64,000 nucleotides of DNA from an uncultured Acidobacteriaceae bacterium (GTDB taxonomy: Bacteria > Acidobacteriota > Terriglobia > Terriglobales > Acidobacteriaceae). Of the stretch, positions 45,141-53,735 are shown piece by piece (the stretch's first letter is position 1; each line of letters starts with the position of its first letter). The notes under the pieces are model-generated. The model was not told where the DNA came from. It searched no databases and was given only the letters and a program-made list of their open reading frames with translations. The DNA lies in NCBI GenBank assembly GCA_903828675.1, contig CAIKND010000237.1, positions 1-64,000 of the forward strand, given 5' to 3'. The position numbers and the translations under genes are program-made.

Positions 45141-46523
45141 CTATTTCGAAATAAGCAGGCGAAGCATGGACGGCGCCGGAGCTCCCTCAGGGCGGGGGCG
45201 GTCGCGGTTGGCGTCGAGCGTATTCCAGGTCAGGCGGTAAGTGGCGCCGCTGGCATCATGGCCGGCGACGTCGCTGGTAAAGCGTGCGGCAAGATGGCTG
45301 CCTGCGGGCGGCGCATACTGGTCAGCTGCGGTGTCCTTTTCCGCCACCGCCTGTGGTGTGGGATCGCCAACCAGCTCCATCGTCTTCGGATTGACCTGCC
45401 ACACCACGTCTCCATAAACGACATGATGGACAGCAACGGACAGGTGGCCACCGGAGGCCTGCAGTGGCCCCGGCATCACCTCCATGGGAATGCTGCCGCC
45501 CCCGTGAAAGTCCCAGCGGTAGTTCCAATGGCTCGCCTGCAGGCTCTTCCACCCGTTCTGTTGCCAGCGGGCAAAGTAGAGCTGGGTCTTTCCTTCCGCG
45601 TCGTACTTGATATAAGAGATAACCAGCTTGCCTTCGAGATCGAAGCCGACCGATTGACTGCCGTTGATGATCCCTCCGCGAATAGGCGCGTCATCGACAA
45701 CGATGCCCGGTGTCTCAAGCTTCAGGGGAAGCTGAACAGGGGTACCCCCGGCAGTTTCCCAATGCACCAGGTCCCGGCTCCGCACATAGCTCATGTCATG
45801 ATTGGTTTCGGCCCATGGAGATTCACGCCACACCCATACCTGGTGGTACCATTTGTCCGGTCCAAGCACCAGGCGTATAGGATAGGCGTTGCGCGCCGTG
45901 CCACCATGGAAGAGCGGCTCAGCGGTTAGCGGCTTCCAGGTTTTGGTGCGCTCGTCGTAGCGGTTACGGAAAGTGTCTCCGGAGCCGCTGCTGCCGCTTC
46001 GATACTCAAAGAGCAGGTCGCCCTCAGGACTATATGAAAAGACCGGATAGGTAACACTCTTCTCGTTGTTGGCGGTCATTGAGGGAACGCGCTCAAGCGT
46101 GGAGGCATCCCCCGGCTTGGTGCTGCGGAAGTAGATGAGCGGGATGGCGTGCATGTTCCCGGAGAGATGCAGGTAGCCGTCGCGGTCAAAGGCCATCGTG
46201 ACGTAATTGTGGCTGTCCCACCCCAGCGTGGTGGGCAGGATAGTGGTGCGACCTTCCTTGTGGCCCAGGGTGCGCTGCAAGACGGTGAGCTTACGGTCGG
46301 CGGCGTAGTAGGCAATGTACTGCTGGTCGCCGTGTGTGAGCAGCGCGAATCCGACAGGCTGGCCGGACCAGACGGGAGCGATATCGATTTCGTTAATGCC
46401 GGCGGCAAGGTCGGCGTTGGCGGCTGGCTGGCCGTATGCGGCGATAGTAAAGATGGGCAGCAACAAGGCAACGGCAAGCAGGACAGAGGGGCAGTGTGTT
46501 CTGTATGCAAACATGGTGCTCAT
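45141..46523 (-). CDS. Exported BNR-4 seven-bladed propeller, polysaccharide lyase-like (PL25/PL42 type)
   Basis: 460 aa from the ATG at 46523; the frame opens nine codons earlier at a TTG. Signal peptide ends near AAYGQ. Propeller blades begin with PVWSGQPVGFALLTHGDQQYIAYYAADRKLTV and LGWDSHNYVTMAFDRDGYLHLSGNMHAIPLIYFRS. This block is shared by the BNR_4 family, which includes ulvan lyases (PL24/PL25) and rhamnose-glucuronate lyases (PL42). In a soil-type organism a lyase acting on plant or microbial uronic acid glycans is the better guess. The specific activity is inferred. Divergent from the PL22-like gene by 125 bp. Confidence 0.75.
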   Translation of the reverse strand: MSTMFAYRTHCPSVLLAVALLLPIFTIAAYGQPAANADLAAGINEIDIAPVWSGQPVGFALLTHGDQQYIAYYAADRKLTVLQRTLGHKEGRTTILPTTLGWDSHNYVTMAFDRDGYLHLSGNMHAIPLIYFRSTKPGDASTLERVPSMTANNEKSVTYPVFSYSPEGDLLFEYRSGSSGSGDTFRNRYDERTKTWKPLTAEPLFHGGTARNAYPIRLVLGPDKWYHQVWVWRESPWAETNHDMSYVRSRDLVHWETAGGTPVQLPLKLETPGIVVDDAPIRGGIINGSQSVGFDLEGKLVISYIKYDAEGKTQLYFARWQQNGWKSLQASHWNYRWDFHGGGSIPMEVMPGPLQASGGHLSVAVHHVVYGDVVWQVNPKTMELVGDPTPQAVAEKDTAADQYAPPAGSHLAARFTSDVAGHDASGATYRLTWNTLDANRDRPRPEGAPAPSMLRLLISK

Positions 46524-46648
46524 TGAAACACCGGGGCATGGGGCTGTCAATAAAACTGAGAACGCCGGTTAGGCACAATTCGTGACCTCAGAATCGGGAC
46601 CAGCGATGCCCCCGCAGTCTATAGTTAGCGGAGCAATAGGAGACATGC

Positions 46649-47902
46649 ATGAAATTGTCGCCACTTTTCTGCCTGGCGTTGGCGCCGCTGACGTTGCTGC
46701 CCGCGAGAGCACAAACAACTGAACATGTAGTAGTAAATACGTCGCAGCAAGGCCCGTCAAATATGATTACGGCCGGAGATGCCGGTAACAATCAGTTACT
46801 CTATTTCACCTCTCCAAGTCTCACCGCGGATGGACGCCATCTGGTCTTTATAAGTGACCGTACTGGGAATCCGAATCTATTTACACGCGATCTTGTAAGT
46901 GGGAAGGAGCGTCAGCTAACTACAAATACCGATGGAGTGCTTAAGGCTTACGTCTACTTCGATGGAAACCCCTATCGGGGATTTGGCAAGGGCAGCGTAA
47001 GCCTCGATCTCAAAAGCGGAACGGCCTATTACATTCAAGGCCGTCAGATTCGTGCCGTGACACTGGAAGGCAGACAAAGACTGCTTGCCGAGTTGCCCCC
47101 CGACCAGATGACGGCCTATACGCACGTTTCGGCCGATGGCTCCCGCCTGTGCGTGCCAACCACCGATGCTCGCGCTCTCGACGGCGACAAGAAGCTGCAG
47201 GGAAAGCCGGAGTGGGACATCGATCAACGGGTCCGCGAGGAGGGCCTTTCCTCGTACCTCAGAATCTACGACACGGCGACTGGGAAGCTGATCCACGTTG
47301 AGCAGGTGCCAAAAGCCTGGATTACACACGTGCAGTTTTCACCCGTCGATCGTAACCTGATCCTCTATAACAACGAATGGAGTTTTGAAAGCGGCATCCG
47401 GCGGATGAGGCTATGGGACGGACACAAGCACATAACTCTGCGAACCGAAGGCGAAGGCCGCAGCCGTTTTGACAATACTGTCCATGAAATGTGGGAAAGA
47501 GACGGGCAGGCCATTATCTATCACGGCACTTACAAGAACGGTGCTGCCTATCTGGGACGGGTTCGGCCGGACGGCTCGCAACTCTCTGAAATTGAGCTGC
47601 CCAGGGGTTGGAAGCGCTATGGTCATTTCACGGTCGGAGAGCCGGGAGAACTGGTTACCGACTGTTGCTACGAGACCCCGAGCGACCCTGCAAAAGGCAG
47701 CGGCGCATGGATCAGCCTGCTCCGTGTGGACTGGAATCAAAGAATCATTCAGTGGTTTCCTCTCGTCCTGAATGGTTCCAGTTGGGACTCGCAGGACAGC
47801 CATCCGCATCCGGTCTTCAACCAGGCTGCAGATTCCATCTGGTTCACGTCCGACATGTCAGGCAAGCGAGCCGTCTACCAAGTGGGCGTCAAAGCACGGT
47901 AG
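46649..47902 (+). CDS. Oligogalacturonate lyase-like protein (PL22 family), exported
   Basis: 417 aa. Signal peptide ends near ARAQ (residue 22). A seven-bladed propeller with FTSPSLTADGRHLVFISDRTGN and FTSDMSGKRAVYQV. The PL22 manganese site appears intact: His279 in TVHEMW and Gln382, His385, His387 in SQDSHPHP. The Gln+3+5 spacing equals that of the characterised Yersinia enzyme as I remember it (Gln350/His353/His355 with His287). PL22 enzymes cleave unsaturated or short galacturonides; most are cytoplasmic, so the signal peptide is notable. It pairs with the divergent BNR gene downstream of the TonB receptor. Confidence 0.82.
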   Translation: MKLSPLFCLALAPLTLLPARAQTTEHVVVNTSQQGPSNMITAGDAGNNQLLYFTSPSLTADGRHLVFISDRTGNPNLFTRDLVSGKERQLTTNTDGVLKAYVYFDGNPYRGFGKGSVSLDLKSGTAYYIQGRQIRAVTLEGRQRLLAELPPDQMTAYTHVSADGSRLCVPTTDARALDGDKKLQGKPEWDIDQRVREEGLSSYLRIYDTATGKLIHVEQVPKAWITHVQFSPVDRNLILYNNEWSFESGIRRMRLWDGHKHITLRTEGEGRSRFDNTVHEMWERDGQAIIYHGTYKNGAAYLGRVRPDGSQLSEIELPRGWKRYGHFTVGEPGELVTDCCYETPSDPAKGSGAWISLLRVDWNQRIIQWFPLVLNGSSWDSQDSHPHPVFNQAADSIWFTSDMSGKRAVYQVGVKAR

Positions 47903-47990
47903 GATTTGCCGTGCCGCTCGCCGTGGTCAATCCTGAAGTGCCGGTTACCGTAATGGTGTAAGCTCCCGCGGTGGTGCCCGGTCTTGTGGT
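47889..47990 (-). pseudogene. Remnant of an Ig-like repeat protein
   Basis: The minus strand reads RPGTTAGAYTITVTGTSGL and then TTASGTANPTV before a stop. This is the usual end strand of bacterial Ig-like repeat domains (AGTYTITVTGTSG). Nothing upstream on that strand continues the domain, and it overlaps the 3' end of the PL22-like gene by 14 bp. A plus-strand stretch up to 48070 (FNGLVFNDNRTLRMD) also looks faintly coding, so the 47.9-48.1 kb gap may be a rearrangement scar. Confidence 0.4.
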
Positions 47991-48198
47991 GCGCTTCAAT
48001 GGTCTGGTCTTCAACGACAACCGGACGTTGCGAATGGATTGCGCCCAGATCAACGACGGTGTAGCGGAGTAGCAGGCCCGAGGCCCAGAGAATGGAACCC
48101 GGAATCTCACTTATTTCGCCTCAGTGAAGGGGGCTTGATACGTATTGCGGGCGGAATAAATCCCTAAGAGCCATAAGTGGTAGCATCAAAGATGACAG

Positions 48199-49854
48199 AT
48201 GCAAACTAAAAAACTGAAAATTATCCCCCTCGGCGGTCTGGGCGAGTTCGGCATGAACTGCCTTGCGTTGCGCTGGGAAGACGACATTATCGTGATCGAC
48301 GCCGGTTTGATGTTCCCGGAGTCGGAGTTGTTGGGCGTGGATATCGTTGTACCCGATATCACCTACCTTGTTGAGAACAAGCAGCATGTCCGGGCCATTA
48401 TTCTCACGCACGGCCATCAGGACCACATTGGCGGGCTGCCGTGGCTGCTGAGCGAACTCAAGGTTCCGGTGTATGGCACAGAGTTTACCCTGGCCTACGT
48501 CGAAGGAAACCTTGAAGAGAATCAGTTACTCGACGAGACCGAACTGATTGAAATTGCGCCCAAGCAGAAGTTCACCGTGGGCCCGTTCACCATTGAGCCG
48601 ATCCGGGTTACTCACTCGCTGGTGGATTGCGTGGCCTTGGCCATCGACACCCCGGTGGGCGTGGTGATTCACACCGGCGACTTCAAGGTAGATCTGGCGC
48701 CGCTGGACGACAAGCCTTTTGACCTGCACACCTTCGCCGAATACGGCAAGCGCGGCGTGCTGGCGCTTCTGCAGGACTCAACCAACGTGGAGCGGCCCGG
48801 CTATACGCCCAGCGAGCGTTCCGTTATTCCACGTCTGGACGAGGTTTTTTCGCAGACCAAGAAGAAGCTCTTCTTCAGCTGCTTCTCGTCGTCGATCTAC
48901 CGCATCCGGATTGCGATGGAACTTGCGCGCAAGCACGGGCGCAAGGTGGCCATCGTGGGCCGGTCGATGATGGAGAGCAGTGAGATTGCGCAGGACCTGG
49001 GCTATATCGACATACCGCAAGGTTTGGTGATTCAGCCCGGACAGATGCGCGACTATTCGCCGGAGCAGTTGATGGTGCTGATCAGCGGCACGCAGGGCGA
49101 GCCGATGAGCGCGCTGAGCCGGGCCGCGGTGGACAATCACAAGCACGCCAAGATCGATCCGGGCGACACCGTTGTGCTCAGTTCGCGCGTTATTCCCGGC
49201 AATGAAAAAGCCATCTTCCGGGTAATCGATCACCTGAGTCGGCGCGATGCCAACGTCATCTACGACGATGGTTCGAACGGGTTGATTCACGTCAGCGGGC
49301 ACGGCAGCCAGGAAGAGTTGCGGTTGCTCATCAACCTAGTGCGGCCGAAATACTTCATCCCCGTGCACGGCGACTATCGCTACCTTCGCAAGCATGCCAA
49401 GGTGGCCATGGAGACCGGTGCCGTGGAGCACGCGATCGTGATTGAAGACGGCGACGTGCTGGAACTGGATAAAAACGACGCGCGCAAGAAAGACAAGGTA
49501 ACGGCGGGGCGGATTCTGATCGACTCCGGTTCGTCCATCGACGTGGTTGAGGAGTTGGTGATCCGCGACCGCAAGATCCTGTCTGAAGACGGTATCGTTC
49601 TGGCGGTGCTGGCCATCAACAAGCGTACCGGCAAGGTGCAGCAGGCGCCGGAGGTGTTGATGCGCGGCTTTGGCGGCGCGGATATCACAGATGAGGCGCG
49701 CGAGTTGGTCATGAAGACGCTGGACGGACTGAGCGCCGAGGAAAAGACCGACTACGGCATGGTGAAGGATAAAGTGCGCGTAGAACTCAAGCGGCTGGTG
49801 CAGAAAACCACAGGCCGGCGGCCCATGATCATGCCGGTGATTCTGGAGATCTGA
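48199..49854 (+). CDS. rnj: Ribonuclease J
   Basis: 551 aa. Metallo-beta-lactamase/beta-CASP nuclease with 5'-3' exo- and endonuclease activity in RNA turnover. N-terminus KIIPLGGLGEFGMNCLAL, metal motif HGHQDHIGG (71-78), then VTHSLVDC, HTGDFKVD, DSTNVERPGYTPSE, GRSMMESSEIA, ISGTQGEPMSAL, SGHGSQEELRLLINLVRPKYFIPVHGDYR and a C-terminal domain with TTGRRPMIMPVI. The usual HGHEDH is HGHQDH here; the metal-binding His and Asp are kept, so activity is still expected. Terminator follows. Confidence 0.94.
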   Translation: MQTKKLKIIPLGGLGEFGMNCLALRWEDDIIVIDAGLMFPESELLGVDIVVPDITYLVENKQHVRAIILTHGHQDHIGGLPWLLSELKVPVYGTEFTLAYVEGNLEENQLLDETELIEIAPKQKFTVGPFTIEPIRVTHSLVDCVALAIDTPVGVVIHTGDFKVDLAPLDDKPFDLHTFAEYGKRGVLALLQDSTNVERPGYTPSERSVIPRLDEVFSQTKKKLFFSCFSSSIYRIRIAMELARKHGRKVAIVGRSMMESSEIAQDLGYIDIPQGLVIQPGQMRDYSPEQLMVLISGTQGEPMSALSRAAVDNHKHAKIDPGDTVVLSSRVIPGNEKAIFRVIDHLSRRDANVIYDDGSNGLIHVSGHGSQEELRLLINLVRPKYFIPVHGDYRYLRKHAKVAMETGAVEHAIVIEDGDVLELDKNDARKKDKVTAGRILIDSGSSIDVVEELVIRDRKILSEDGIVLAVLAINKRTGKVQQAPEVLMRGFGGADITDEARELVMKTLDGLSAEEKTDYGMVKDKVRVELKRLVQKTTGRRPMIMPVILEI

Positions 49855-49877
49855 GCCAAGGCAAACGAGCAGAGAAA

Positions 49878-49923
49878 ACGGGCGGCGGAAGCGAGGTTGC
49901 TTCAGCCGCCCGTTGTGTTTTTC
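49878..49923 (+). terminator. Terminator after RNase J
   Basis: Stem ACGGGCGGC / GCCGCCCGT with an inner GAAGC / GCTTC pairing and a following TGTGTTTTT. It separates RNase J from the convergent two-gene unit that ends at 49947. Confidence 0.8.
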
Positions 49924-49946
49924 GCCGAATGGCGAGCGGCCCGGGC

Positions 49947-50429
49947 TCAGGCCGCCGCGACCGAATAGTTTTCCGGTGCACAGCCCGCAGAGGCTGCCGT
50001 TTGCTGTGGTTCGAAATGCGGCACCGAAGTTATCGCGATGAAAACCTCGCCTGAAACCAGGTGCGCATTGCCCTCCAAATCGAGAAAACCGACCTCATTT
50101 TCCCTGCAAAGCTTCCGTGCCTCGTGGGGAAGATGAGGCGCAATGAGAACCGGTGCGGCATTTCGGCCGAACCGGGCAGCGGCTACGCGCAAATCGTACA
50201 ACGCCGTGTGTAGCTGATGGGGCTGTTCGTAGGCAGTTATCTTGCATGCCAGGGTATGACTGCGGCCAAACACATCGATGCACGCAAGGATGTCAATTTC
50301 GCCATGAGGGCCCGTTGGTTCAAGCTGGATTTCTCTAAGTTTGAATGCGGACACCTGATCGATGATTGTCCTAAGCGCTTCGACGGCTCGGCTCCCCGAA
50401 GATCTCCTCGTATCGACAATTCCCTTCAT
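49947..50429 (-). CDS. AbiEi-N-like endonuclease-fold protein, degenerate and truncated
   Basis: 160 aa from the ATG at 50429, which has a perfect AGGAGG six bases upstream. Core features: GEIDILACIDVFGRSHTLACKITAYEQP and then APVLIAPHLPHEARKLC followed by RENEVGFLDLEGNAHL. The DL.GNA block and the preceding VAP.. strand are typical of the N-terminal restriction-endonuclease-like domain of AbiEi-type antitoxin proteins. Where relatives have E-V-K I read K-I-T, so a nuclease site is unlikely. The winged-helix half seen in full-length members is missing. It follows the 118-aa unknown gene by 79 bp on the same strand, and the two probably form an operon. Function unknown. Confidence 0.6.
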   Translation of the reverse strand: MKGIVDTRRSSGSRAVEALRTIIDQVSAFKLREIQLEPTGPHGEIDILACIDVFGRSHTLACKITAYEQPHQLHTALYDLRVAAARFGRNAAPVLIAPHLPHEARKLCRENEVGFLDLEGNAHLVSGEVFIAITSVPHFEPQQTAASAGCAPENYSVAAA

Positions 50430-50508
50430 GGAAACCTCCTCTAATTCATTGGATTGGTTGCTGGACAAAACACTCCCACTGCAGGTTTTACAGATGAAAG
50501 CGCAGCGG

Positions 50509-50865
50509 CTATGCGGGTTGAACCAAGGCTGAGGAAGCGGCCGTTTGCCTGGTCCTCGAATGCCCGCTCACGGAGATGGACCCGAGCTTGAAGGAGTTCT
50601 TCCCGGACGGAATCAGTGTCAACGGGACCGGTGTTTTCCCCGTCTCCTTGTGCTGATATTTCGCCTCCAGCCAATCGCAGAGCCTGGGATCGTGGATCTC
50701 CGGCTGGTCCTGCCAAAAATGGGGCGTCAATCCACACTGGATCTGCAGGTGATCGAGTTGCAATTCAATGACGGCTACGTGTTTTGAAAAATAGCGCCGG
50801 ACGTTCTCGGCGCCAACGTACAAGCCAGAAATCCGGTGTCCCTGGTATTGAGTTTTGACCACCAT
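50509..50865 (-). CDS. Conserved small protein of unknown function (paralogue 2)
   Basis: 118 aa, no signal or membrane segment. GCAGAGGTGAGCT precedes the ATG at 50865. It is the paralogue of the protein at 36504-36851, with matching NVRRYF, KHV, VIELQLDHLQIQCGL, QPEI, DPRLC, WLE and PSGKNSF blocks. The DNA is also clearly alike through the central block. The tail is Ser/Arg/Thr-rich and varies. It is the first gene of a two-gene unit with the AbiEi-N-like protein, whereas the paralogue is solitary. A DNA- or RNA-binding regulator is conceivable, but nothing in the sequence proves it. Confidence 0.72.
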   Translation of the reverse strand: MVVKTQYQGHRISGLYVGAENVRRYFSKHVAVIELQLDHLQIQCGLTPHFWQDQPEIHDPRLCDWLEAKYQHKETGKTPVPLTLIPSGKNSFKLGSISVSGHSRTRQTAASSALVQPA

Positions 50866-51395
50866 AGCTCACCTCTGCTCAATTCGACGTCTGATGGAAA
50901 CCGGGGAAAGCATTCGTAGGGAGTTTGGCCAAGGCGAGCCGCCCCCAAGCATCATGCAATCGCAGCAAGGTTTTCCAATGTGCAACCCACCAACCGAACG
51001 GTTAATGAGCGATTCGCGGGCGAACGAGCTGCCGGCGGGTGAATGACTGACGAGCACAATCGAGTGAGGACGCTCCGTGCCACGAGGGGAACTCGCCGCT
51101 GATGCGGCTCTTGGGGAGCATCCTAATGCAGATCTAAACAGGGAAATAATGAGCAGCTGAATCCAGCGGGTGCATTGGCGGCCACGCTGACCGCATGCAT
51201 CTATTTCTGAACTTTCTGGGTTGATCGTGAGCCTCTTTTTCCACAAAGTCAAGCCGCATTTGATGAATTTTCCGAACAAATTCGCTACTTTTTTTGACAG
51301 GAATGGATCAGGCGTAGTCCATCGAATACATTGATAAACGTGTGCAGGTTGCCAAGTACCGGTGCTGAATTGGACAATGCTGGCGAGGCTATCTT
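50866..51395. other. Intergenic region, no convincing gene
   Basis: 530 bp between two divergent units. A 50-codon plus-strand frame from 50894 reads METGESIRREFGQGE and is not impossible, but has no ribosome binding site. TTGACA at 51294-51299 is a good -35 box, but only TAGTCC (15 bp on) is available as a -10, so a promoter for the isomerase gene is tentative. Confidence 0.45.
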
Positions 51396-52331
51396 ATGGA
51401 TCGCAGAGAGTTTCTGGGGGCCGCGTCGGCGGCCGTTCTTTGTTCGGGGCTGCCCTCGGATGCAGCATTCGCTGAGGCGCCAATCGCGCCGCTGAAACCC
51501 ATGGCGCTGGGCCTGATGATCGCCCCCTTCGGTGGTCCCGAGGAGAGGCTCAAGCGCGTACACGACCTGGGCTTTACCACCTGCTTTCTGTCGCTGGACG
51601 CCTACCTGGGGCACTTTACCTCTGAATTGGCGACACAGATGCGCGATCTGCTTGCGAAGAACGAACTGACCGCGACCTGTGTAGAGGTGGTGGGGCCTGG
51701 ACCGCTGGTGTGGAACTTCCTCAAAGGTCCATCGACCATCGGTCTGGTTCCTCCAGAGACGCGTGCGGCGCGCATGGATGCGCTCAAGCAAGCGTCCGAC
51801 TTTGCCAAACTGCTGGGCACCCCGCAGGTGCAGACGCACTGCGGATTCATTCCCGAAGATCCGGCCGATCCACTCTATCCAGGGGTCGTAGAGGCCATTC
51901 GCGGGGTCGCGCAGCACTGCCACGCGAATGGGCAGTACTTCCTTATGGAGACCGGCCAGGAGACGCCCACCGCGATGTCACGCATGATTCGCGACGTGGC
52001 CATGCCGAACCTCGCCGTAGGCCTCGATACCGCAAACCTGATTCTCTACGGAAAGGCCAATCCTGTGGATGCGGTCGACATCCTGGGACCGCATATTCGC
52101 AGCGTTCATGCCAAGGACGGCTGGTGGCCGACAGATCCGAGCGAACTGGGCAAAGAGGTGCTGATTGGCACTGGCCTGGTTGACTTCAAGAAGGTGTTCT
52201 CCAAGTTGCACGACCTCGGCTACAAGGGCGCGGTGACCATCGAGCGCGAGACCTCGGGCCCGCAGCAGATTGAAGATGTGCGCACGGAGAAGGTCTACCT
52301 TGAGGGCATTCTGCGCGAAGTTCTCGCCTGA
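51396..52331 (+). CDS. Tat-exported sugar phosphate isomerase/epimerase-like TIM barrel (2)
   Basis: 311 aa. Tat leader DRREFLGAASAAVLCSGLPSDAAFA (about residues 2-26). Xylose-isomerase-like barrel: LGLMIAPFGGPEERLKRVHDLG, VEVVGPGP, VQTHCGFIPEDPADPLYPG, FLMETGQET (Glu), VGLDTANLILYG (Asp), SVHAKDGWW (His) and VTIERETSG (Glu), the usual divalent-metal ligands. It is the first gene of a pair with the Gfo/Idh/MocA oxidoreductase (63 bp gap). The pair resembles inositol- or keto-sugar-processing units, but the substrate is unknown. Confidence 0.82.
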   Translation: MDRREFLGAASAAVLCSGLPSDAAFAEAPIAPLKPMALGLMIAPFGGPEERLKRVHDLGFTTCFLSLDAYLGHFTSELATQMRDLLAKNELTATCVEVVGPGPLVWNFLKGPSTIGLVPPETRAARMDALKQASDFAKLLGTPQVQTHCGFIPEDPADPLYPGVVEAIRGVAQHCHANGQYFLMETGQETPTAMSRMIRDVAMPNLAVGLDTANLILYGKANPVDAVDILGPHIRSVHAKDGWWPTDPSELGKEVLIGTGLVDFKKVFSKLHDLGYKGAVTIERETSGPQQIEDVRTEKVYLEGILREVLA

Positions 52332-52394
52332 GAGCCTGCGCACATGATCTTTGAACTATCGACATAAAGAAGAGTCACCAGGAGAGGTGCCACG

Positions 52395-53666
52395 ATGAAC
52401 CGCAGGGACTTCATTCAGACCACAGCCGGAGTCGCTTCCGGATTCCTTTTTCTGAAACCTAGGGCGGCCTTTGGCTACCAGGCAAACTCGGCTGTACGGT
52501 TGGCGCTGTTGGGGTGCGGAGGGCGCGGCACGCACGTTTCCACGTCGTTCTCGCAAAACACGACGGCGCAAGTGGTGGCGCTCGGAGATTTGTTTCCCAA
52601 TCAACTTGAAGCCGGCCATGCGCACTTCGACGCGCTGAATGCGAGCCTGGGCCGCGCGGCAATCGACAGCAAAATGCTGTTCCATGGGCCGCACGCATAC
52701 CAGCAGCTTGCCGGGTCGGCGGGCGTTGACCTGATTCAGATTTCCACGCCGCCCTTCTTCCACGTGCAGCACCTTGAGGCCGCCGTGGCCGCGGGCAAGC
52801 ATGTGTATTGCGAAAAGCCTGTGGGCATCGACGTGGCTCAGGCGCGCAAGGCGCTGGAGATTGCCAAGCTCGTAAAGCCGACGCAGAGTGTCGACGTGGG
52901 TTTCCAATGCAGGAACGCGCCGCCCATCGCCGCCATCGCCGAGAAAATCAAAGGCGGAGCACTCGGTAAAATCGCGTCCATCAGCGCCTACTACTATGCG
53001 CCGGCGTCGAAGGAGAAAGTCTTCCCGGGTGCTGGGCCGGACGAGTACCGATTGCGCAATTGGCTCTGGGACCGCGTGCTCTCTGGAGACATCCTCGTCG
53101 AGCAGAACATCCACATCATCGACCTGTGCAACTGGATGCTGGGTGCGCGGCCGCTCAAGGCAACCGCCACCGGAGGGCGCAACATCCTTACCCACGCCGG
53201 CGACTGCTGGGACAACTACCAGGTTCACTTCACCTATCCCGGCGACGTGCGCGTCTCGTTCGCTTCCAAGCAATTTGGCGAGTACGATCTGTTCGAGGCC
53301 GGGCTCAGGCTGTTTGGCGCCGAGGGTGCGGCGACGGTTCCGTATGCAGGGCCGGTGGGCATTGTCGGAGCACAAAAGTGGGCATGGCAGGATTCTGCAG
53401 CTCAGCCTGAGGCCACCGGGAAGTTTGCCGCCAACGGCAGCTTTGAAGACAATCTCGCCTTCGCGGACCGGGACAAGGAGCGCACGTTCATCGACAGCAT
53501 CGTGAACGGGCCTGTCCACAATCAAATCGCTGCGGGCGTCGAGACGGCGCTGAGCTGCATGCTGGGACGCATGGCCGGCTATACCCGCCGCGAGGTCACC
53601 TGGGAAGACCTGCTCGCACACGGCGAGACCTACAAACTGGGAATGGACATGGCCCAGTTTGGCTGA
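52395..53666 (+). CDS. Tat-exported Gfo/Idh/MocA-family oxidoreductase
   Basis: 423 aa. Tat leader NRRDFIQTTAGVASGFLFLKPRAAFG (about 2-27). Rossmann fold with VRLALLGCGGRGTHV (about 36-50), EKPVGIDVAQA (about 140-150; Lys of the EKP motif), then a C-terminal alpha/beta domain with DILVEQNIHIIDLCNWMLG (catalytic His region) and KATATGGRNI. Tat-exported members keep a tightly bound NAD(P) and act on sugars, often as glycosidases or redox enzymes. GGAGAGG precedes the ATG. Co-transcribed with the isomerase upstream. Confidence 0.87.
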   Translation: MNRRDFIQTTAGVASGFLFLKPRAAFGYQANSAVRLALLGCGGRGTHVSTSFSQNTTAQVVALGDLFPNQLEAGHAHFDALNASLGRAAIDSKMLFHGPHAYQQLAGSAGVDLIQISTPPFFHVQHLEAAVAAGKHVYCEKPVGIDVAQARKALEIAKLVKPTQSVDVGFQCRNAPPIAAIAEKIKGGALGKIASISAYYYAPASKEKVFPGAGPDEYRLRNWLWDRVLSGDILVEQNIHIIDLCNWMLGARPLKATATGGRNILTHAGDCWDNYQVHFTYPGDVRVSFASKQFGEYDLFEAGLRLFGAEGAATVPYAGPVGIVGAQKWAWQDSAAQPEATGKFAANGSFEDNLAFADRDKERTFIDSIVNGPVHNQIAAGVETALSCMLGRMAGYTRREVTWEDLLAHGETYKLGMDMAQFG

Positions 53667-53676
53667 TGCTCGGCTG

Positions 53677-53708
53677 AAAAAAGAGGCGCGGCCCAGGCCT
53701 CGCCTCTT
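53677..53708 (-). terminator. Terminator of the ABC ATPase gene
   Basis: Stem AAGAGGCG (53681-53688) / CGCCTCTT (53701-53708). Read on the minus strand, the stem is followed by a run of six T's (53682-53677). It lies between convergent genes. Confidence 0.65.
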
Positions 53709-53735
53709 CAACCAATCGAAAAAACGAACGGCGCT

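Noticed and set aside
50869..51279. 136-codon minus-strand frame upstream of paralogue 2
   Set aside because: No start signal, Ser/Arg-rich composition without domains; treated as non-coding.
52356..53711. 451-codon minus-strand open frame across the Gfo/Idh/MocA gene
   Set aside because: Shadow frame. The opposite strand has a Tat leader, Rossmann motif and EKP motif.
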